64,000 nucleotides of DNA, from NCBI RefSeq assembly GCF_041504345.1, contig NZ_CP167894.1, positions 1,178,001 to 1,242,000 on the forward strand, given 5' to 3'. The stretch's first letter is position 1, and each line of letters opens with the position of its first letter. The position numbers and the translations under genes were made by a program. Below the pieces are notes generated by a model that was given only the letters and a program-made list of their open reading frames with translations, was not told the origin of the DNA and ran no database searches. Origin of the DNA: Vibrio sp. BS-M-Sm-2 (GTDB lineage: Bacteria; Pseudomonadota; Gammaproteobacteria; Enterobacterales; Vibrionaceae). Below are positions 17,316-27,740 of this stretch, piece after piece.

Positions 17316-17510
17316 ATGGCCTAGCTGTAGCTGTATGAATTTATAAAAAGTGCGAGTGATATTTTTGATATATAGCTCAACACAACAAAGCGTCTCATGG
17401 TTTCTTGAGCTGATATCTAGTTTCCAACTCATTTGGTTTCTAGGTATTGTTCATTTGATTTCGAGGTATTGCTCATAAGCCTTTAATGCAATGAATCAAT
17501 ATAATGAATC

Positions 17511-17545
17511 GAAAAGAAAAAAGCCCCGAAATGAGTTCGAGGCTT
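17511..17545 (-). terminator. Intrinsic terminator of guaA
   Basis: Ten-base arms (AAGCCCCGAA with TTCGAGGCTT, one mismatch) around a five-base loop, followed on the minus strand by a T-rich tail. It is about 40 bases past the guaA stop. Confidence 0.85.
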
Positions 17546-17581
17546 AAGGTTTTAATCAACGCTGGTTAAATCTCTAAGAGA

Positions 17582-19135
17582 TTATTCCCACTCGATAGTT
17601 GCTGGTGGCTTACCAGAAATATCGTAAACAACACGTGAAATGCCGTTAACTTCGTTGATAATACGGTTAGATACCTTACCTAGGAAGTCGTATGGTAGGT
17701 GTGCCCAGTGAGCAGTCATGAAGTCGATAGTTTCTACAGCACGTAGAGATACAACCCAATCGTACTTACGACCATCGCCCATTACGCCAACTGAACGTAC
17801 TGGTAGGAATACCGTGAATGCTTGAGATACTTTGTGGTAAAGGTCAGCAGCATGAAGCTCTTCAATGAAGATAGCATCAGCACGACGCAGCAAATCACAG
17901 TACTCTTTCTTAACTTCGCCAAGTACACGAACACCTAAACCTGGACCCGGGAATGGGTGGCGGTAAAGCATGTTGTATGGAAGACCAAGCTCTAGACCAA
18001 TCTTACGTACTTCATCTTTAAATAGCTCACGTAGAGGCTCAACAAGGCCCATTTCCATATCATCAGGAAGACCACCAACGTTGTGGTGAGATTTGATTAC
18101 GTGTGCTTTACCTGTCTTAGATGCAGCAGACTCGATTACGTCTGGGTAGATAGTACCCTGAGCAAGCCATTTAGCATTCTTCAGTTTCTTAGACTCTTCA
18201 TCGAAGATATCTACGAATACGTGACCGATGATCTTACGCTTAGCTTCTGGTTCAGCTTCGCCTTCAAGAGCGTCAAGGAAGCGTTGCTCAGCGTCTACTT
18301 TGATGATGTTTAGGCCAAACTTGTTGCCGAACATCTCCATAACCTGCTCTGCTTCGTTTAAACGAAGAAGGCCGTTATCTACGAATACACATGTTAGTTT
18401 GTCGCCGATAGCGCGGTGAGCAAGCATCGCAACTACAGATGAATCAACACCACCAGAAAGGCCAAGGATAACTTCGTCGTCACCTACTTGTTCTTTAATA
18501 CGTGCAACAGCATCTTCAATAATTGAAGCTGAAGTCCACAGACCTTCACAACCACATGCGTTAAGAACGAAGTTCTCAAGCATTTTCAGGCCGTTCTTAG
18601 TGTGTGTTACTTCTGGGTGGAATTGTACGCCGTAGTACTTCTTCTCTTCGTTTGCCATTGCAGCGTATGGGCAAGTGTCTGTTTCAGCGATCTTTGTGAA
18701 ATCAGCTGGGATTTCAACTACTTTGTCGCCGTGGCTCATCCAAACATCTTGAGTAGACTCAAGGTCAGCGAAAAGTGCAGATTCACCAGTCACTTGTACA
18801 GCAGCGTAGCCGAACTCGCGCTCAGTAGACGTTGCTACTTTACCGCCAAGTTGCTCAGCCATAGTTTGCATGCCGTAACAAATACCAAATACAGGAACAC
18901 CTGAATCAAATACGTACTGAGGTGCACGTGGAGAGTTCTCTTCCGTTACACTTTCAGGGCCACCAGATAGGATGATACCGTCTGGATTGAATTCACGAAT
19001 ATCCGCTTCGTCTACGTCCCAGCTCCAAAGTTCACAGTAAACACCGATCTCACGAATACGACGAGCTACTAGCTGTGTGTATTGAGAACCGAAGTCCAGA
19101 ATTAGAATACGTTGGTCATGAATATTTTTAGTCAT
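17582..19135 (-). CDS. guaA: GMP synthase (glutamine-hydrolysing)
   Basis: Converts XMP to GMP using glutamine and ATP, the last step of guanine nucleotide synthesis. The 517 residues comprise a class I glutamine amidotransferase domain ([13 protein letters not shown] with the nucleophile Cys near 86, and FHPEVTHT with the catalytic His), an ATP-pyrophosphatase domain ([14 protein letters not shown]-loop near 230) and a C-terminal dimerisation domain ending in the family's PPATIEWE. It lies 365 bases downstream of guaB on the same strand. That gap carries a PurR-like operator and a short inserted element, so guaA may have its own promoter. Confidence 0.97.
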   Translation of the reverse strand: MTKNIHDQRILILDFGSQYTQLVARRIREIGVYCELWSWDVDEADIREFNPDGIILSGGPESVTEENSPRAPQYVFDSGVPVFGICYGMQTMAEQLGGKVATSTEREFGYAAVQVTGESALFADLESTQDVWMSHGDKVVEIPADFTKIAETDTCPYAAMANEEKKYYGVQFHPEVTHTKNGLKMLENFVLNACGCEGLWTSASIIEDAVARIKEQVGDDEVILGLSGGVDSSVVAMLAHRAIGDKLTCVFVDNGLLRLNEAEQVMEMFGNKFGLNIIKVDAEQRFLDALEGEAEPEAKRKIIGHVFVDIFDEESKKLKNAKWLAQGTIYPDVIESAASKTGKAHVIKSHHNVGGLPDDMEMGLVEPLRELFKDEVRKIGLELGLPYNMLYRHPFPGPGLGVRVLGEVKKEYCDLLRRADAIFIEELHAADLYHKVSQAFTVFLPVRSVGVMGDGRKYDWVVSLRAVETIDFMTAHWAHLPYDFLGKVSNRIINEVNGISRVVYDISGKPPATIEWE

Positions 19136-19209
19136 TGTAAGCAGTCTTATTGGCTATGTGATAAAACGGAGGCGAGTTTACTCACCTCTGATTAACTCTT
19201 CAAGAAATA

Positions 19210-19225
19210 AAGCAAACGTTTTCGT
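19210..19225 (-). promoter_or_regulatory. PurR-like operator upstream of guaA
   Basis: The 16 bases AAGCAAACGTTTTCGT agree with every fixed position of the E. coli PurR consensus ANGCAANCGNTTNCNT. The site is 75-90 bases before the guaA start, where a promoter would lie. A weaker relative (GCGAAATCGCTTGGCT, 21069-21084, three mismatches) is upstream of guaB. Confidence 0.6.
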
Positions 19226-19288
19226 TGGATATCTTTAACCTCGTATTTTGAGAAAATCAGACTTTCATCAAAACAGGCGGTAGATATG

Positions 19289-19450
19289 ATACCAATCACA
19301 GTAAGTAAGTGTTCAGGAATAGCGCAGGAAAAAAGCTTGAGAACAAGGCAGGATTTTCTGATAAGTAGTTATTCTACAATCAAAAATCCTAACGAAGTTA
19401 TCGAGTTTTTTAACAAGCTAGGATGACCAGTTATTTACTACGATTGGTAT
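19289..19450. mobile_element. 162-base MITE-like element between guaB and guaA
   Basis: The ends are inverted repeats of 20 bases matching at 17 positions (ATACCAATCACAGTAAGTAA against ATACCAATCGTAGTAAATAA). The interior has a second inverted pair (AGGATTTT/AAAATCCT) with a small ATAA-GTAG-TTAT hairpin between. It encodes nothing. No obvious target duplication is seen. It looks like a short non-autonomous element of the kind scattered between Vibrio genes. Confidence 0.7.
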
Positions 19451-19500
19451 AGTAATGTGCCGACTAAATCAGCACATTATTCAAACGTTTGGACGTATTA

Positions 19501-20964
19501 TTAACCTAAACGGTAGTTAGGTGCTTCTTTCGTGATTTGAACATCGTGTACGTGAGATTCTTTCATGCCCGCACCAGAGATACGAACAAACTCAGCTTTA
19601 GTACGCATGTCTTCAACAGTTGCAGAACCGGTTAGGCCCATGCTTGAGCGTAGACCGCCCATCTGTTGGTGAACGATCTCTTTTAGACGACCTTTGTATG
19701 CGATACGACCTTCAATACCTTCTGGAACAAGCTTGTCTGCAGCATTGTCAGATTGGAAGTAACGGTCAGAAGAACCTTGAGACATAGCGCCAAGAGAACC
19801 CATACCACGGTAAGACTTGTAAGAACGACCGTTGTAAAGGATAACTTCACCCGGTGCTTCTTCAGTACCAGCGAACATTGAGCCAACCATCACACAAGAT
19901 GCGCCAGCAACGATAGCTTTACAGATATCGCCAGAGAAACGGATGCCGCCATCTGCGATTACTGGAATATCGTATTCGTTTGCAACTTCAGCTGCGTCTG
20001 CGATTGCTGTTACCTGAGGAACACCAACACCCGTAACAATACGAGTCGTACAGATTGAACCAGGGCCGATACCAACTTTAACCGCACTAACACCCGCTTC
20101 GATAAGAGCACGAGCGCCAGCGCCAGTTGCTACGTTACCACCGATGATTTGTAGATCTGGGTATGCAGCGCGAGTTTCGCGGATACGGTTAAGTACGCCT
20201 TCAGAGTGACCGTGTGAAGAGTCGATAAGTAGAACGTCTACGCCAGCTTCAACTAAAGCAGCAACGCGCTCTTCGTTACCAGCACCAGCACCAACAGCTG
20301 CACCTACACGTAGGCTGCCGCGCTCATCTTTACAAGCGTTTGGTTTACGTTCTGCTTTGTGGAAATCTTTTGCAGTGATCATTCCAGTCAGTTGGAAGTC
20401 ATCATTTACAACAAGAACTTTTTCAACACGCGCTTCGTGCATTTTCTCTTGAACTTCTTCACGAGTTGCACCTTCTTTAACAGAAGCAAGGCGAGCTTTA
20501 GGTGTCATTACTACATCAACTTTCTTAGAAAGGTCAGTAACAAAGCGAACGTCACGGCCAGTAATGATACCAACCAATTCGTTTGTTTCTGTAACAACAG
20601 GGAAACCGGCAAAGCCGTGTTTTTGAGTAAGGGCTACAACATCAGCGATTGTCGCGTCAGGGCTTACAGTTACTGGGTGAGAAACCACACCAGCTTCGTA
20701 AATTTTAACCTGGCGAACCATTTCAGCTTGCTGCTCGATTGACATATTCTTATGAATAAAGCCAATACCACCTTCTTGCGCAAGGGCAATTGCTAGGCGT
20801 GCTTCCGTAACAGTATCCATAGATGCAGAGATCATTGGGATGTTTAAAGAAATGTTTTTCGTTAACTGAGTGCGAAGATCAGCTGTGTTCGGAAGAACGG
20901 TTGAGTGTGCTGGGACGAGTAAAACGTCATCAAAAGTTAAAGCTTCTTTTGCGATTCGTAGCAT
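19501..20964 (-). CDS. guaB: Inosine-5'-monophosphate dehydrogenase
   Basis: Oxidises IMP to XMP with NAD, the first committed step to GMP. The 487-residue protein has the TIM-barrel core split by two CBS domains (about 90-205). Visible motifs are the N-terminal [35 protein letters not shown] with the catalytic Cys, [11 protein letters not shown] and [10 protein letters not shown], the last part of the IMP site. The start is ATG at 20964: the reading frame extends two codons to a TTG, but [11 protein letters not shown] is the family N-terminus. It precedes guaA, as in E. coli guaBA, and is divergent from xseA. Confidence 0.97.
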   Translation of the reverse strand: MLRIAKEALTFDDVLLVPAHSTVLPNTADLRTQLTKNISLNIPMISASMDTVTEARLAIALAQEGGIGFIHKNMSIEQQAEMVRQVKIYEAGVVSHPVTVSPDATIADVVALTQKHGFAGFPVVTETNELVGIITGRDVRFVTDLSKKVDVVMTPKARLASVKEGATREEVQEKMHEARVEKVLVVNDDFQLTGMITAKDFHKAERKPNACKDERGSLRVGAAVGAGAGNEERVAALVEAGVDVLLIDSSHGHSEGVLNRIRETRAAYPDLQIIGGNVATGAGARALIEAGVSAVKVGIGPGSICTTRIVTGVGVPQVTAIADAAEVANEYDIPVIADGGIRFSGDICKAIVAGASCVMVGSMFAGTEEAPGEVILYNGRSYKSYRGMGSLGAMSQGSSDRYFQSDNAADKLVPEGIEGRIAYKGRLKEIVHQQMGGLRSSMGLTGSATVEDMRTKAEFVRISGAGMKESHVHDVQITKEAPNYRLG

Positions 20965-21105
20965 TTGCAATATCTCACAACAAAGGTGTTAAAAGGAGTA
21001 AACCCAACTTTATCGTTTCGCATAATAAAGTGATTTGGATTTGATATTGCAGACGGATTATACGCACGGCGAAATCGCTTGGCTACACATTTTTGTATTT
21101 TTAAT

Positions 21106-21136
21106 TTGCATTTACCCCCTTGCTATGTATTATATT
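21106..21136 (+). promoter_or_regulatory. Candidate xseA promoter
   Basis: TTGCAT (21106-21111) is followed after 16 bases by TATTAT (21128-21133), with an overlapping TATATT. Position is about 75 bases before the xseA start. This is a plausible sigma-70 promoter read by eye only. Confidence 0.35.
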
Positions 21137-21208
21137 GCCGCTATCTTCCATACTCACGCCCTGTGAGATTCCAAGAAAGACCTTCCTTCAAGGAAAGATA
21201 GTGCTTCT

Positions 21209-22555
21209 ATGACTAATCCAAACATCTTTACTGTTTCTCGCCTCAACTCAGAGGTTCGTCTCCTATTAGAAAACGAAATGGGAATAGTGTGGCTCGTTGG
21301 TGAAATCTCAAACTTCTCTGCACCTGTCTCTGGTCACTGGTACCTCACGCTTAAAGACTCTCGCGCTCAAGTTAAGTGCGCTATGTTTCGTGGCAATAAC
21401 CGCCGAGTCACCTTTAAGCCTCAGAACGGCAATCAAGTTTTAGTCAAAGCACGTTTGTCTCTTTATGAGCCACGCGGTGACTATCAACTAATCATCGAAA
21501 GCATGCAGCCAGAGGGTGATGGTAAGCTTCAGCAAGAGTTTGAAAAGCTGAAGATGAACCTCGCTGCAGAAGGGCTATTTGCTCAATCCAGTAAACAACC
21601 GCTTCCTGAGCATCCAAAGCGTGTTGGCGTTATCACATCGAAAACCGGTGCAGCGCTATTTGATATCCTTGATGTCTTGAAGAGGCGTGATCCTTCGCTG
21701 CCAGTGGTGGTTTACCCAACCATGGTTCAAGGCGAAGAGGCAGCTATTCAGATTGCACAAGCAATTGGACGAGCTAACGAACGTAATGAGTGTGATGTGT
21801 TGATTGTGGGTCGTGGCGGCGGCTCTTTAGAAGACCTATGGTGCTTCAATAACGAGCTCGTAGCTCGCACAATCGCAGCAAGCCAAATCCCGATTATCAG
21901 CGCCGTAGGCCACGAAGTTGACGTAACTATCGCCGATTTCGTTTCTGATATGCGAGCTCCAACACCATCTGCAGCTGCTGAATTAGTTAGCCGCGACAAC
22001 AGCCATAAAGAACAAGCTTTTGCTTCTAAACGTGCTCGCTTAGTCAGTGCTATTCGTCACGTGTTAATCAAACAAGCGCAATCCACTCAAACCTTGAAAT
22101 ACCGCTTAGAGAAGCAGCATCCTAGCTACCAACTGCAAAAGCAGAGCCAGCAACTTGATGACCTAGACATGCGTTTGCGTCGTGGTATGACTCAATACCT
22201 AAAACAGCATGCACAACGTGTGGAACGTAAACAGCACCAGCTTCAATTGAGCTCACCTGTTAAGCGCCTTGGCGAACAGAAGCTGCATCTACAACGTTCA
22301 GAGCAAAAGCTATTAGATGCGATGGATAAGACGTTACTAACGACTCGCCACCAGCTCGCTATGGCCGCAGAGAAGTTAGAAACCGTAAGTCCGCTGGCAA
22401 CCCTAAAGCGTGGCTACAGCATTACTCATTCAGCATCGAGCAAGACCGTGTCATCGATTAATGACGTAGAAGTAGGTGAAGTGATCACCACTCAAGTTGA
22501 AGACGGTGTGATTGAGTCGCAAGTGACCACAAGAGTGACTAAGAGCGAGCTTTAA
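21209..22555 (+). CDS. xseA: Exodeoxyribonuclease VII large subunit
   Basis: Catalytic subunit of ExoVII, which degrades single-stranded DNA from either end and works with the small subunit XseB (not in this window). The 448 residues show an N-terminal OB-fold (VWLVGEISNFSAPVSGHWYLTLKD at about 28-50), the catalytic core (GVITSKTGAALFDILDVLKRRDP near 140, GRGGGSLEDLWCFNNE near 205, SAVGHEVDVTIADFVSDMRAPTPSAAAE near 232) and a long Gln/Lys-rich coiled coil near 270-390. It is divergent from guaB, as in E. coli. After its terminator the urease block begins on the opposite strand. Confidence 0.97.
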   Translation: MTNPNIFTVSRLNSEVRLLLENEMGIVWLVGEISNFSAPVSGHWYLTLKDSRAQVKCAMFRGNNRRVTFKPQNGNQVLVKARLSLYEPRGDYQLIIESMQPEGDGKLQQEFEKLKMNLAAEGLFAQSSKQPLPEHPKRVGVITSKTGAALFDILDVLKRRDPSLPVVVYPTMVQGEEAAIQIAQAIGRANERNECDVLIVGRGGGSLEDLWCFNNELVARTIAASQIPIISAVGHEVDVTIADFVSDMRAPTPSAAAELVSRDNSHKEQAFASKRARLVSAIRHVLIKQAQSTQTLKYRLEKQHPSYQLQKQSQQLDDLDMRLRRGMTQYLKQHAQRVERKQHQLQLSSPVKRLGEQKLHLQRSEQKLLDAMDKTLLTTRHQLAMAAEKLETVSPLATLKRGYSITHSASSKTVSSINDVEVGEVITTQVEDGVIESQVTTRVTKSEL

Positions 22556-22580
22556 GTTCGACTCGAACGTTTGAAACCAG

Positions 22581-22611
22581 AAAGCCCTATCAATAATCGA
22601 CAGGGCTTTTT
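22581..22611 (+). terminator. Intrinsic terminator of xseA
   Basis: AAAGCCCT pairs with AGGGCTTT, extended by TC/GA across one mismatch, then TTT. It is 26 bases past the xseA stop and faces the end of ureG. Confidence 0.8.
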
Positions 22612-22647
22612 AGTATCTAACGGCTTAAAAACTCAATGATTCCAACC

Positions 22648-23286
22648 CTACTCAGTAGTAGAAGGCTCTTTCATGGTTAGCATCCCTTCGGTCACGATAA
22701 AGTTGATGATGAAATCTAACCCTTGGCTCTCTTTGAGGTTGGTGAACACGTAAGGCTTGGTTGGACGCATACGTTGTGTGTCTTGCTCCATGACTTCAAG
22801 TGACGCACCAACATACGGTGCCAAATCGATCTTGTTGATAACCAACAGATCAGAACGTGTGATACCCGGACCACCTTTACGTGGGATCTTTTCCCCTTCC
22901 GCTACATCAATCACGTAGATAGTAAGGTCGGCTAACTCAGGACTGAACGTCGCACTCAAGTTATCACCACCACTCTCTACAAACACCACATCAAGGTTCT
23001 TATGTAGCTTAGCCAGCTCTTCGACTGCCGCGAGGTTCATCGACGCATCTTCACGGATCGCAGTGTGCGGACAACCGCCTGTTTCCACACCGATAATACG
23101 GTCAGGTTCGAGAGCTTCAGCTCGTGTCAGTATCTTTGCATCTTCTTGGGTGTAAATGTCGTTGGTTACTACGGCAATGTTTAGCTTGTCGCGAATTGCC
23201 TTACACAGCACTTCCAACAGTGCGGTTTTACCAGACCCCACAGGGCCACCAATACCAATTCGAAGTGGTTGCTTATAACTTTCCAT
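22648..23286 (-). CDS. ureG: Urease accessory GTPase
   Basis: SIMIBI-class GTPase that drives nickel delivery into apo-urease with UreD, UreE and UreF. The 212 residues have the P-loop [15 protein letters not shown] (about 11-25), the nickel-binding CPH motif in [16 protein letters not shown] (about 67-82), [16 protein letters not shown] and the guanine-specificity NKID. It is the last gene of the urea block on this strand, 48 bases after ureF. Confidence 0.97.
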   Translation of the reverse strand: MESYKQPLRIGIGGPVGSGKTALLEVLCKAIRDKLNIAVVTNDIYTQEDAKILTRAEALEPDRIIGVETGGCPHTAIREDASMNLAAVEELAKLHKNLDVVFVESGGDNLSATFSPELADLTIYVIDVAEGEKIPRKGGPGITRSDLLVINKIDLAPYVGASLEVMEQDTQRMRPTKPYVFTNLKESQGLDFIINFIVTEGMLTMKEPSTTE

Positions 23287-23334
23287 AATCTACTTCCTTA
23301 TATTCTTTTCTTGCTACCTCGTTAGCGCTGATCG

Positions 23335-24015
23335 CTACGAACGAAATAGTCGTGTGTATTGTGTTTCGTGCAGTGAACTCGCTAATGCCATCGAAGGCGA
23401 AAAGCTACCTATCATCCAATCTTCTATCATGCGTGCTTTCTCAATCACCTCAGGAAAGGTGTTAGTGATATTAATCAGCGCCAACTGCCCATCGGTTTGG
23501 CCTAAAGGCACCAGTTTGACTCCTGCCGTAACGATATTCTCAAGCCAGCTCCATAGATAACCCTGCTTAAGGCTTTCTAAATCGATATCCCAATGTTGAG
23601 CCGCGATGCACATTCCTAACAGCTGGTTTGGGTGACTATCAACAGAGTCCACCAGCGAAATATCGATATCTAAGCGCTTCAACAAGGCATTCAATGCATG
23701 CCCGCGCTGCTTTTCTTCTGCTCGCAATTCACTGGTTTCACGGCTTGAGTACAAGTAGTTACACCAGTGCTCAATCTCATCGAGTTCACCTTTTTCTAGA
23801 GCATGGTAAAGACGCTCTAAGATAGGTAATTCCAAGGTCGCGACACTGGAACTGACGATGGTATTAAGCCACTGCTCCATGCTATCGCGATTGGTCACCC
23901 ACCCCGCCTCAACCGCTAGCTCTAGCCCTTGCGAATAAGTGAAACCACCAATCGGCAAAGAGGGACTGATCAATTGGAACAGACGATAAATCGCGACATT
24001 TTCTGTTGTGCTCAT
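23335..24015 (-). CDS. ureF: Urease accessory protein UreF
   Basis: All-helical partner of UreD and UreG in the activation complex, thought to act on the UreG GTPase. The 226 residues begin with the family opening LFQLISPSLPIGGFTYSQGLE (residues about 12-32) and continue with the weakly conserved helices typical of UreF, ending in ETQYTRLFRS, a conserved tail needed for the complex in other species. It lies 40 bases after the nickel permease gene and 48 before ureG. Confidence 0.95.
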   Translation of the reverse strand: MSTTENVAIYRLFQLISPSLPIGGFTYSQGLELAVEAGWVTNRDSMEQWLNTIVSSSVATLELPILERLYHALEKGELDEIEHWCNYLYSSRETSELRAEEKQRGHALNALLKRLDIDISLVDSVDSHPNQLLGMCIAAQHWDIDLESLKQGYLWSWLENIVTAGVKLVPLGQTDGQLALINITNTFPEVIEKARMIEDWMIGSFSPSMALASSLHETQYTRLFRS

Positions 24016-24055
24016 ACTCTGCTCTCTGTCTTCTAAATTCGAAAAGTTCGAGAGC

Positions 24056-24652
24056 TTACGCGCCTAACAGTAATACTGCGCTTGCTGAAGCAACACCGAC
24101 TGACAACCATTTAGAGTAAACTGCGCGCCCAACAAACGTACCGACAACCATTAATGCCAAAGCAGTGATGCTCATACCTGTTGCAAATTGAGTTAGGTTG
24201 CTCGCAGCTTCAACGCCGTGTGCGTAACCATGAAAAAACAACATCGCAATGGAAGCGACTAATACGCTGTTTACACGCTTGGTTGATGGTGAGAATACGT
24301 GCCATAGACATAAACTGACGACGAACAGAGAAGCGATGATTGCTGGTTCAACAATCACAGAGAAACCTAAGGCTTGGCCTGCGATAAGCCCAACGACTAG
24401 TGAAGCCAATCCACCGCCAATCAACGCGGCTTTTATCTTGGTTGAAAACGACAGTGCGCCAATTAACAGACCGAAAGCGATCAGCATGATCAGGTGATCC
24501 ATACCTGTTACCGGGTGAGTTAGGCCAGACATAAATGAGTGAGACTCATGAACCGAATGCGAACCATGTCCCGGGTGAGCCAAAGCCAATGTCGATGTTG
24601 TTAGAGAAGCCAGTGTGAAAGTACATAAGCCTGCAGCTGTTTTAAAGTTCAT
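24056..24652 (-). CDS. HupE/UreJ family nickel permease
   Basis: A 198-residue membrane protein expected to bring nickel into the cell for urease. A signal-like first helix ending ALA is followed by HPGHGSHSVHESHS and then the family motif HPVTGMDHLIMLIAFGL, whose His and Asp residues are linked to metal transport. About six hydrophobic helices follow, including FFHGYAHGVEAA. The start is ATG at 24652, which has AAGGA seven bases upstream; the open frame runs further upstream and would overlap ureE, but those 44 residues are polar and unlike the family. Position between ureE and ureF supports a urease role. Confidence 0.85.
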   Translation of the reverse strand: MNFKTAAGLCTFTLASLTTSTLALAHPGHGSHSVHESHSFMSGLTHPVTGMDHLIMLIAFGLLIGALSFSTKIKAALIGGGLASLVVGLIAGQALGFSVIVEPAIIASLFVVSLCLWHVFSPSTKRVNSVLVASIAMLFFHGYAHGVEAASNLTQFATGMSITALALMVVGTFVGRAVYSKWLSVGVASASAVLLLGA

Positions 24653-24725
24653 CGCGAGTTCCTTGCGTTTATAGTTATTAATATCGTTGTTATATAAATC
24701 GTTTAGTGAGTCATCAATGACTCGA

Positions 24726-25178
24726 TTAATGATGGTGATGATGTCCACCTGAGCGACCGCCATAAGCGCCACCTTCAGGTTCAAACGGTTGTTTTTCGGT
24801 CGTCACTGTCGCGCCCAAACCTTCAACCATTTCATCCAAAACATGGTCGTGTTGATAACGCACCCAGCCCGCTTCTACTTGAAGCGGAACATGTCGGTTA
24901 CCAAGGTGGTAAGCAACACGAGTTAGCAGATGCGAGTCTTCACAGTAAACGGTCGACACGGTTTCCGGCGCCGCTTTTACTTCGACAGTTAAGCCACACT
25001 CACTAGTTAATTGCTCTCCGCCACGCAAGATATGACCGCGTGGTAGAAACAATCCAGCATTTCGCCCATCATCGAGCATCACCTTAAGGCGACTTTTAAT
25101 GCGGCTATCGATAGGCAGGCTTAAATAGCCGTCCGGTGCATTTTGTATTTGAGTATTCAGTTGAGTCAGTTCAATCAT
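24726..25178 (-). CDS. ureE: Urease accessory nickel metallochaperone
   Basis: Nickel carrier that hands metal to the UreDFG complex. The 150 residues show the N-terminal peptide-binding domain (RGHILRGGEQLTSECG) and the metal-binding domain with YHLGNRHVPLQVE, containing the conserved interface His. The C-terminus is a His-rich tail after a Gly-rich stretch (GGHHHHH, five His in a row), typical of UreE forms that store extra nickel. It lies 88 bases after ureC and is followed by the nickel permease. Confidence 0.95.
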   Translation of the reverse strand: MIELTQLNTQIQNAPDGYLSLPIDSRIKSRLKVMLDDGRNAGLFLPRGHILRGGEQLTSECGLTVEVKAAPETVSTVYCEDSHLLTRVAYHLGNRHVPLQVEAGWVRYQHDHVLDEMVEGLGATVTTEKQPFEPEGGAYGGRSGGHHHHH

Positions 25179-25266
25179 GCTATTACCTCAATCTCCTTGT
25201 GAGATTTATAACGTTCAAAATAAGAGCCCTCAGCCAAGAGCTAAAATACGAGCTTCAGCCGAGTTA

Positions 25267-26970
25267 TTAAAATAGAAAATATCTTTGAGCCATTGGCAGC
25301 TCTTCAGCAGGTTCACACGTCAGCAGTTCACCATCAGCGCGCACTTGATAAGTCTGAGAGTCGACCTCTATTTTTGGCATCCAGTCGTTCAGCTTCATGT
25401 CAGCCTTACTGATGTTTCGGCAGTTGCTCACAACACCAATCAGGCTCTTCAGTCCCAACTGCTTATCAATGTTCTGTGCTTTGGCTTCTTTCGAAACAAA
25501 CAGCATCGATGTGTTCTGACACGCCTTACCATAGCTACCAAACATAGAGCGATAGTGAACTGGCTGAGGGGTTGGGATTGAAGCGTTTGGGTCACCCATC
25601 GGCGCCATGGCGATCATGCCGCCTTTCAAAATCACACTCGGTTTCACACCAAAGAAAGCGGGCTTCCACAACACTAAGTCTGCTAATTTCCCTGCTTCGA
25701 TAGAACCGATTTCATGAGACATACCATGAGTGATCGCTGGGTTGATAGTGTACTTAGCGACATATCGCCTTAATCGGAAGTTATCGCTGTAGTCTGAATC
25801 TTCTTTTAGGCTGCCGCGCTGAACTTTCATCTTGTGCGCGGTTTGCCAAGTTCGAGTTATTACTTCACCCACTCGCCCCATAGCTTGTGAATCCGAAGCG
25901 ATCATCGAGAACGCGCCTAAGTCATGAAGAATGTCTTCTGCGGCAATGGTTTCACGGCGAATACGCGATTCGGCGAACGCGACATCTTCAGCAATCGATG
26001 GTGAAAGGTGATGACACACCATCAACATATCCAAATGCTCATCGACGGTATTGATAGTGTAAGGACGTGTCGGGTTAGTTGAGGAAGGCAGAACGTTCGG
26101 CTCACCTGCAGCGCGAATAATATCGGGAGCATGACCACCACCCGCACCTTCGGTGTGATAGGTATGAATCACGCGATCACCGATTGCGCCAAGTGTCGAT
26201 TCAACAAAACCAGATTCATTCAGAGTGTCGGTATGAATCGCAACTTGTACGTCCATCTCGTCAGCAACACTTAAGCAGGTATCGATTGAAGCAGGGGTTG
26301 TTCCCCAGTCTTCGTGCAACTTCAAACCCACTGCACCTGCCGCTACTTGTTCGCGTAGAGCTTCTGGCTGGCTGGCATTGCCTTTGCCTAACAAACCAAA
26401 GTTCATTGGGAATTGATCGAGCGATTCCAGCATGCGGTGCATGTTCCATGGACCCGGTGTACATGTCGTCGCGTTAGTCCCTGTGTTTGGCCCCGTACCA
26501 CCGCCTATCATGGTCGTAACACCAGATGCTAAGGCTTCTTCAATCTGTTGCGGGCAGATAAAGTGAATATGTGAGTCGATACCACCCGCGGTGAGAATCG
26601 AGCCTTCACCTGCCAAAATTTCCGTGCCCGGGCCAATTACTATATCGACGCCCGGCTGAACGTCTGGGTTACCTGCTTTGCCTAAAGCTTGAACTCGGCC
26701 GTCTTTGATGGCGACATCGGCTTTTACGATGCCCCAATAATCCAACACAATCGCATTGGTGATCACCAAGTCAGGTGTTTCGGCGCTTGGACGTTGGCTT
26801 TGTCCCTGTCCATCACGGATCACTTTACCGCCGCCAAACTTCACTTCATCACCGTATACGGTGTAATCCTTTTCAACTTCTAGCCATAAATCGGTGTCAG
26901 CAAGACGCACTCGGTCACCGACTGTAGGCCCAAACATTTCGGCATAAGCATGTTTGGATATCTTCGCCAT
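25267..26970 (-). CDS. ureC: Urease alpha subunit
   Basis: Catalytic subunit of urease, which hydrolyses urea to ammonia and carbamate at a dinickel site in the cytoplasm. The 567 residues contain [14 protein letters not shown] (nickel His pair), [14 protein letters not shown] with the Lys that becomes carbamylated, [12 protein letters not shown] and [15 protein letters not shown] with further His ligands, [16 protein letters not shown] with the flap Cys-His-His, and [16 protein letters not shown] with the last nickel Asp. All key residues are present, so it should be active. The start is ATG at 26970, with AAAGGA upstream; the frame extends two codons to a TTG. Confidence 0.98.
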   Translation of the reverse strand: MAKISKHAYAEMFGPTVGDRVRLADTDLWLEVEKDYTVYGDEVKFGGGKVIRDGQGQSQRPSAETPDLVITNAIVLDYWGIVKADVAIKDGRVQALGKAGNPDVQPGVDIVIGPGTEILAGEGSILTAGGIDSHIHFICPQQIEEALASGVTTMIGGGTGPNTGTNATTCTPGPWNMHRMLESLDQFPMNFGLLGKGNASQPEALREQVAAGAVGLKLHEDWGTTPASIDTCLSVADEMDVQVAIHTDTLNESGFVESTLGAIGDRVIHTYHTEGAGGGHAPDIIRAAGEPNVLPSSTNPTRPYTINTVDEHLDMLMVCHHLSPSIAEDVAFAESRIRRETIAAEDILHDLGAFSMIASDSQAMGRVGEVITRTWQTAHKMKVQRGSLKEDSDYSDNFRLRRYVAKYTINPAITHGMSHEIGSIEAGKLADLVLWKPAFFGVKPSVILKGGMIAMAPMGDPNASIPTPQPVHYRSMFGSYGKACQNTSMLFVSKEAKAQNIDKQLGLKSLIGVVSNCRNISKADMKLNDWMPKIEVDSQTYQVRADGELLTCEPAEELPMAQRYFLF

Positions 26971-27009
26971 GATCAATCCTTTGTTATTTTCATTATTCCG
27001 TGGGAGCGC

Positions 27010-27345
27010 TTAGAGCTTGCCCATCACCTTTCCTTGGAAGCCATAGATCTCTAACTTACCGGCGTAACGCACTAACTCGACGCTGCGCGACTGACCCGGC
27101 TCAAAGCGGGTTGCAGTACCTGCAGGAATATTGAGTCGAAAGCCTTTAGTGGCTTCTCGGTCAAAGATCAGCGAAGGGTTTGCTTCATAGAAGTGGTAGT
27201 GAGAGCCGATTTGCACGGGACGGTCGCCAATGTTTTGCACCTTAACGGACGTTGTGTCGCGGCCTTCATTGAGAGTGATGTCACCGGGAGCGGTTTCGAC
27301 TTTTCCGGGAACGAATCCTGAGTATTTTTTTGTGGAACCAGCCAT
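27010..27345 (-). CDS. ureB: Urease beta subunit
   Basis: Small structural subunit of the UreABC trimer. The 111 residues carry the family strings [32 protein letters not shown] and [24 protein letters not shown], ending [10 protein letters not shown]. UreB and UreA are separate genes here, as in most bacteria (in Helicobacter they are fused). It is 11 bases after ureA and 39 before ureC, so the three should be co-translated. The protein is slightly longer than usual because of a basic N-terminal stretch ([13 protein letters not shown]). Confidence 0.97.
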   Translation of the reverse strand: MAGSTKKYSGFVPGKVETAPGDITLNEGRDTTSVKVQNIGDRPVQIGSHYHFYEANPSLIFDREATKGFRLNIPAGTATRFEPGQSRSVELVRYAGKLEIYGFQGKVMGKL

Positions 27346-27356
27346 ATTACTTCCCC

Positions 27357-27659
27357 CTACACGATAGGTTCATGAACGGTCACCAACTTGGTGCCATCAG
27401 GAAAAGTGGCTTCGACTTGTACATCAGGGATCATAGAAGGGATCCCCTCCATAACGTCATCGACAGTAAGCAGTGTGCGCCCAAAATCCATTAATTCTGA
27501 AACTGTTCTACCCTCACGGGCACCTTCAAGAATGGCACTGCTGATCAGTGCAATAGATTCTGGATAGTTGAGTTTTAAGCCTTTTTGTTTGCGCTGCTGT
27601 GCCAGCATTCCTGCGCAGAAGATAAGTAGCTTATCTTTTTCTCTTGGTGTTAATTCCAT
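27357..27659 (-). CDS. ureA: Urease gamma subunit
   Basis: Smallest urease subunit. The 100 residues start [20 protein letters not shown], the standard N-terminus, and contain [28 protein letters not shown] and the C-terminal [18 protein letters not shown]. Length and sequence are fully typical. The ATG has only a weak GC-rich purine stretch upstream. An intrinsic terminator-like hairpin lies about 80 bases before this start, separating ureA from ureD. Confidence 0.97.
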   Translation of the reverse strand: MELTPREKDKLLIFCAGMLAQQRKQKGLKLNYPESIALISSAILEGAREGRTVSELMDFGRTLLTVDDVMEGIPSMIPDVQVEATFPDGTKLVTVHEPIV

Positions 27660-27740
27660 TTAGCCGCCCGCTGTTAGTGTTGTTTTCTTAGTGCTCAAAA
27701 ACACATGAGCAGTAAGTGGGATTCAATCACAGCAAGCTTG

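Larger units (their letters stand above)
17258..17581. other. Intergenic region between guaA and the chitinase gene
   Basis: It contains the guaA terminator at its right and the presumed chitinase promoter with a 12-base palindrome at its left. The remaining sequence is AT-rich with no coding frame. Confidence 0.5.

Noticed and set aside
24653-24784. Upstream extension of the HupE/UreJ frame
   Set aside because: It would overlap ureE, has no family similarity, and the ATG at 24652 has a good ribosome binding site and signal-like start.
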